DNA of 28,134 nucleotides from Entrophospora sp. SA101 (Eukaryota; Glomeromycota; Glomeromycetes; Entrophosporales; Entrophosporaceae). Position 1 is the stretch's first letter; each line of letters starts with the position of its first letter. The position numbers and the translations under genes are program-made. Of the stretch, positions 19,684-28,134 are shown in pieces. Under the pieces are notes generated by a model. The model did no database searches and was not told the DNA's origin. It was given only the letters and a program-made list of their open reading frames with translations. Where the stretch lies: NCBI GenBank assembly GCA_958430865.1, contig CAUDNR010004328.1, forward strand, positions 25,645 through 53,778. Direction: 5' to 3'.

Positions 19684-20011
19684 ATAGCAACGTTGAATTA
19701 GCTTTTCAACTATTTGGAATTATTGATGGCTAGTTTAATAGGAAGATTATTAGTGGTCTGTAATAAAATTTGTTTGGATATGAAATTCTGATTGGCTATT
19801 TGAATTTCACAATTGCAGATTCAAATTTTTTTTTTCAGTTACAAAAAAATTTAGATCTTTATTTTAGAAAAAAATCATTTACTTTTTTTTCCATTTATCA
19901 ATTCGTGTTGAGCGTATTGTATCTCCATTTGTGAGTTAAATCGTTACTTGCGCACACGGGTTTTTTACTTATTATTAAAGATAAAGTCAATTTTTAAAAG
20001 AAATCAAAAAA

Positions 20012-20620
20012 ATGTCTAATTCAGAACTTGCTATCAGTTATGCTGCACTTATTCTAGCAGACGACGGTGTTGAAATTACTGTAAGTTTAATTATAAAATC
20101 TTTATTTCAAGAAAAGAGGAGTAAATAAATAAATAAATAATTTATTTATTTATTATTTATTCATGTTAAAATTGAAATTTTTTTCTTAGTCTGATAAATT
20201 AACAACTTTAACCAAAGCTGCGGGTATTGATGTTGAACCAGTATGGGCAAATTTATTTGCTAAAGCTCTTGAAGGAAAAAACGTTACTGATCTTTTAATG
20301 AACGTTGGTGCAGGTACAACATTAAAAAAATAGTTTATATGATTTCCTTGTTTTTCTGTTTGATAATTATTGTGACAATTAATTTGATCAATTAATCAAT
20401 TAGGTGGTGCTCCCGCTGCAGCTTCAGCTGGTGGTGGCGGTACTACTGGTACTGCAGACGAAAAACCTAAAGAAGAAGAGAAACCCAAGGAGGAAGAGAA
20501 AGAGGAATCTGATGATGATATGGGATTCGGTAAATATAAATAAATAAATATGTTTTTTAATTTACCAATAGTTTGACGTTTTAATATTTTTCAAATCATT
20601 TTCTAGGTCTTTTTGATTAA
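20012..20620 (+). CDS. RPP1: 60S acidic ribosomal protein P1 (four exons)
   Basis: P1 pairs with P2 on uL10 to form the ribosomal stalk that recruits and activates translational GTPases. Exons are 20012-20080, 20190-20313, 20404-20529 and 20607-20620. Introns are GT-AG and all phases join to a 110-residue protein, a normal length. The N-terminal dimerisation domain reads [19 protein letters not shown], then [20 protein letters not shown] and LLMNVGAG. A Gly/Ala hinge and a Lys/Glu-rich stretch follow, and then the universal C-terminal stalk tail [12 protein letters not shown]. The last exon is only 14 bases and encodes Leu-Phe-Asp and the stop, so the conserved tip depends on correct splicing of a tiny exon. 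The 'AALILADDG' start is P1-type rather than P2-type. Confidence 0.96.
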
Positions 20621-21521
20621 TTTGGGAAATTTATAATAATTATCACAACAACTATAATAATAAAAAACAAATTTGATATTTTTTTATTCTAAAAAAAAAT
20701 AATAAATAAAGTTATTTATTATTAAATTATTAACAAGTGAGCATTGGTAAAAAAACCACATAAAAGAACATGAGTGAATAATATCCATCAATAGAATTTA
20801 TGATATCCATTTATGTCCAGAAATGTGGAATATAAAAACACACAAAATGTCTTCGTCCAATTTATAATATATATTTTAAAAAAATTTATATTTTGGAATG
20901 TATAATTTTGACATTTACTTTTGCTAATTTTTCGATTTCTATAACGCATTCATATATAATTTGCGGTTTTCCAAAATGACAGTAAAAGCGGATGAATGTA
21001 AAACATGACAATGTTATCTATCTGAAAGATCCATTAATTAATTCTTTAATTACTTTGTTACAAGTTATTGTACCTTGGGCTTGGAGAAACAATATTCAAC
21101 TTGCAAGAAATTTATTTTTAGAACATTCAGCCGTGATAATTATCTCTATATATAAAATTATCTGAATCTTTACTGATATACTCTCTAACAAATGAACCAA
21201 TTTATTGCCACTTTTAAGATTTTAAATTTTTTGTATGTTCATTAAACCTGAGTCTTTTATGAAATTTTCAGTGTGGTAATTTGTTTATTATGATATATTA
21301 CAATTTCAGGTTTTGGCTCTACTTAATATCGAAGTACTTATTTGATCAATCAATCTTTAAAAACAAACTTTTTATTCAATAAAGAATTATTATTCTTTTC
21401 TTTTATGTTTTAACAAACCCCGAATAATTCTCTGGTTTCTATGATTTCATTAAAACTACAGTTTGTTCAGTGTTGTTCTGGATTGAGATCCATTAAATTA
21501 AATTTATATGATGGTATTTGA
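20621..21521. other. Intergenic stretch
   Basis: 3' region of RPP1 and AT-rich DNA. Short protein-like phrases (for example VPWAWRNNIQLARNLFLEHS on the plus strand near 21070-21130) suggest further decayed gene debris that I could not assign. Confidence 0.35.
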
Positions 21522-22020
21522 ATTATAAAGCCTTATTTTTCATTAGCCCAATTAAGAATTTAAAAGATTTCAATTCTAAATTCGTTAATTGCCATTCAAC
21601 ATTAAGATAATCTCTTAATATACATACATCATCTTTATCAGATACTTTTTTGTAAGGCCTGAATTTTTTATAAAATCATGTTAATAATGGAATGGTATCT
21701 TTTAAAATATTTTTCATTTATCTTTATTCCAATGCCTTATGATTTCCGATTTGAATGGCATAATATTAAACTTCACTTTCATCTAATTCTAACAAATCAT
21801 TTTCCAATATGCTTATAAGCATTTATTTTCCAATGGCAGCAATATCATTGGATGTAAGAAATAACTAGATTACTTCTCATCTTCCCCAAGCATCATAGAA
21901 ATCCGAATCAATCAACAAAGTTTTTAAATCATTTACAAGTTTACAAATATGTTTTAATGGTAGAGCATCACCTCTAGAATTGATAAGATTTTCAACTAAT
22001 AGATTGAAATCTTCAAAGGA
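21522..22020 (-). pseudogene. Decayed BTB/BACK-like protein, BACK region
   Basis: One minus-strand frame reads, through many stops, EDFNLLVENLINSRGDALPL, ICKLVNDLKTLLIDSDFYDA, LFLTSNDIAAIGK, LISILENDLLELDESEV, YYAIQIGNHKALE, MKNILKDTIPLL, FYKKFRPYKKVSDKD and WQLTNLELKSFKFLIG. The pattern 'LENDLLELDE-EV(W)' followed by a helix, then 'I(P)L-RF' and 'PYKKV', is that of the BACK domain region of fungal BTB proteins that adapt substrates to Cul3. At least eight in-frame stops are present, several where Trp or Arg would be expected. No BTB domain was seen. Confidence 0.48.
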
Positions 22021-22239
22021 GACATTTTGAATAATTATTTTTTAAAATAAAAATTTTTTTATTTTGTTTCAGAAACTTCAAGTCTTCTGAACAAAAATTT
22101 TATTTTATAATTTTTTGTATAAATAAATATATTATATTAAAATAAGGATCCAATAAAATAAATTCTATAATCTCACTTATCTCCACATTTATAATTAATG
22201 CTTATACATATTTATATAAAAGTCATATATATCTTCCCA

Positions 22240-26482
<4,243 letters not shown>

Positions 26483-28134
26483 TATTGTTATTAATGTTAT
26501 TATTCTTATATTATTATTTATTAATACTAACGATGGTTGAAATAATAAATTAATTAATTAAAAAGAAGAAAAAAGTAAATAAATAAATATGATATGATAA
26601 AAAAAAATGAAGGGTTTTGATCGTCAAGGTATCAATTTTTTATTATCATCATGTTATCTATTTATCTAATATTCTAACCAATTAAAATGAAACACATGAA
26701 ATCTTTGATCATGATGTTTAACTTTATACTTATATTATATATATATAGATAAGTATGTATATGCATGCATACATATAAAAAGTTGATGATGATAATTTTT
26801 TATCCAAAGAAATTTTTTAAAAATATATTTTGCTATATAGGAATGTATGTATATATACTATAATCACGTGTTCTGTGCAAGTAGCTTCGCAGATATCCAA
26901 AAAAGGAGATACAGTAAAATACTCCAAGAGCTTATAAATTGCAAGAAAGAATTAATTTTGCTGTGAAGTAGATTCGTGATATAGTATAAATCATTTCATT
27001 AGATATATGAAGGAATTAGGTAGTATTACAGCTGAATGTTATAGTCAGGAATTTATTGGTTACAAATCAACAGCCAAATAGGTTACCTGAATCGATCAAT
27101 TTTGGAACGACAATAAGTAAAATATGAGGTCTTCGTCATTTTTATTTTCTTATTTCTAAAGTTACTGGTTTGTAGAATGTTCCATCACCAGCAGAAAACT
27201 CCGTAATAATAAGGATTTATTTATACAGTTACTTGGATTCTAATTTTGCTATTGTTATTGTTGTGCAATTAATCAGATTAGTGAGTGATGTATGTCAACC
27301 GGTAGAAAAATTTTACCCGGCTAAGCCAATCAACACTTGATACGAATTTATCCAAGTTCTTAGCCGGCTAAATAAATCTATTATGCGGACGAATTATATA
27401 TTTGTACGAATTACTAAAAAATGATAATTTATAAAATCTTAAAAAACCACTTTAAAAAAAGAACATTGTGGATATTATTTTTACCAAGCCTATTATTTCC
27501 CTTTCCCGTAAATAAATCCTCTCAGATGGTACTGAGTGAGTTTGTTGGTATCACTACTTGCTTGCATAGCAAGATGATTTTTTCTGTTTCCACCAAACAA
27601 ACGATTTACGAATTGTACATTCGAAATATTTGCATGTACGGCTAATACTAATACTAGCATATTTTTTGAATAATTGCATTATTATTTGAGTTAATTGAAA
27701 TTGGATTAAACGGGAATGTAAATTAGTATTATCCAAAACATCAGATATATTTTGATCATAGTCCTTTAAAAAATTATCTTCATTTATTAATCCAAAAGGT
27801 TCACCACAATTATTACTTAATGGTTTGCTGTTATGTTATATGGTTTATTGTCCCGTCGATCGATGGTGGAAATTTAACAAGTATATTCCATATTCGCCAC
27901 ATAAGAAAATTGGCCGAGGAAAAGAATTTTCACTGGATTAATTATTTATATTTTAGTAGATTAATATATTGGCTCGTATTCGATTTGTATCCGTATTCGA
28001 TTTGAATCAGTTTGAATTTCATTAATTCGTTCGGAGCATTGGTTATGAACTTTTATATCACTATCATTTCTTATACTAAGAAATACTAAATAATATCTTC
28101 TTTAGGTTTTACATCATATATCCTGATCACATTT
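26483..28134. other. Promoter side of the SERCA gene and unassigned DNA
   Basis: No confident gene. A minus-strand frame (27554 to about 27836, 94 codons, with phrases CGEPFGLINEDNFLKDYD and IQFQLTQIIMQLFKKYA) has protein-like composition but no family I recognise, and could be a gene fragment. A 9-bp inverted repeat (CCGGCTAAG at 27317-27325, CTTAGCCGG at 27359-27367) is present. TA-rich alternating runs lie near 26725-26780. Confidence 0.3.

Noticed and set aside
480..22020. Reassignment of TGA or TAG to tryptophan
   Set aside because: Both codons terminate intact genes properly or are absent inside them, and intact genes use TGG for Trp; stops at Trp positions are limited to relics that also carry frameshifts or truncations.
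27317..27367. 9-bp inverted repeat CCGGCTAAG/CTTAGCCGG as a terminator or MITE
   Set aside because: Short arms, 33-base loop, no further symmetry and no neighbouring gene end; reported only as context.

Overview
The window looks like nuclear DNA of a filamentous fungus, most likely an arbuscular mycorrhizal fungus (Glomeromycotina, Rhizophagus-like). It is very AT-rich. Its genes carry many short GT-AG introns. The proteins have fungal signatures: a conidiation protein 6 homologue and a SERCA-type calcium pump. Decayed members of protein kinase, F-box/LRR and BTB/BACK-like families, which are greatly expanded in Glomeromycotina, lie between housekeeping genes. The taxonomic call is inference; no database search was possible.

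Layout: (1) 1-3150: decayed protein kinase (-), intact uroporphyrinogen-III synthase HEM4 (+), and a broken, C-terminally truncated PRP28 DEAD-box helicase (-). (2) 4885-6924: NAC beta subunit (-, three exons, unusual Ala/Thr tail) divergent from ribosomal protein uL15 (+, four exons, the first exon only an ATG). (3) 7300-9620: accessory debris: a possible SAP-like pseudogene, a 123-bp MITE with perfect inverted ends, an LRR/F-box pseudogene and, touching it, a truncated Tc1/mariner element with one end and internal direct repeats. (4) 10451-10842: small CON-6 homologue (-). (5) 11986-12900: unrecognised coding-like fragments (+). (6) 13013-18517: two long low-complexity proteins on the minus strand, a membrane-anchored coiled-coil RING protein with four tandem 30-residue repeats and a Gln/Lys-rich nuclear-looking protein, separated by fold-back DNA. 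(7) 19543-20620: orphan F-box fragment and acidic ribosomal protein P1 (+). (8) 21522-26482: BTB/BACK-like pseudogene and a complete 14-exon SERCA calcium ATPase (-), both on the minus strand. (9) 26483-28134: no confident gene.

The intact genes are mainly translation (uL15, P1, NAC beta), heme synthesis and ER calcium transport. They are independent transcription units, not an operon. I saw no convincing new multi-gene system. The observations most worth a second look are the RING/coiled-coil repeat protein, the NAC beta tail, the IR/DR-like end of the Tc1 relic, and a recurring pattern in the pseudogenes: premature stops sit where the family has tryptophan (TGG to TAG/TGA), which suggests C:G to T:A decay.
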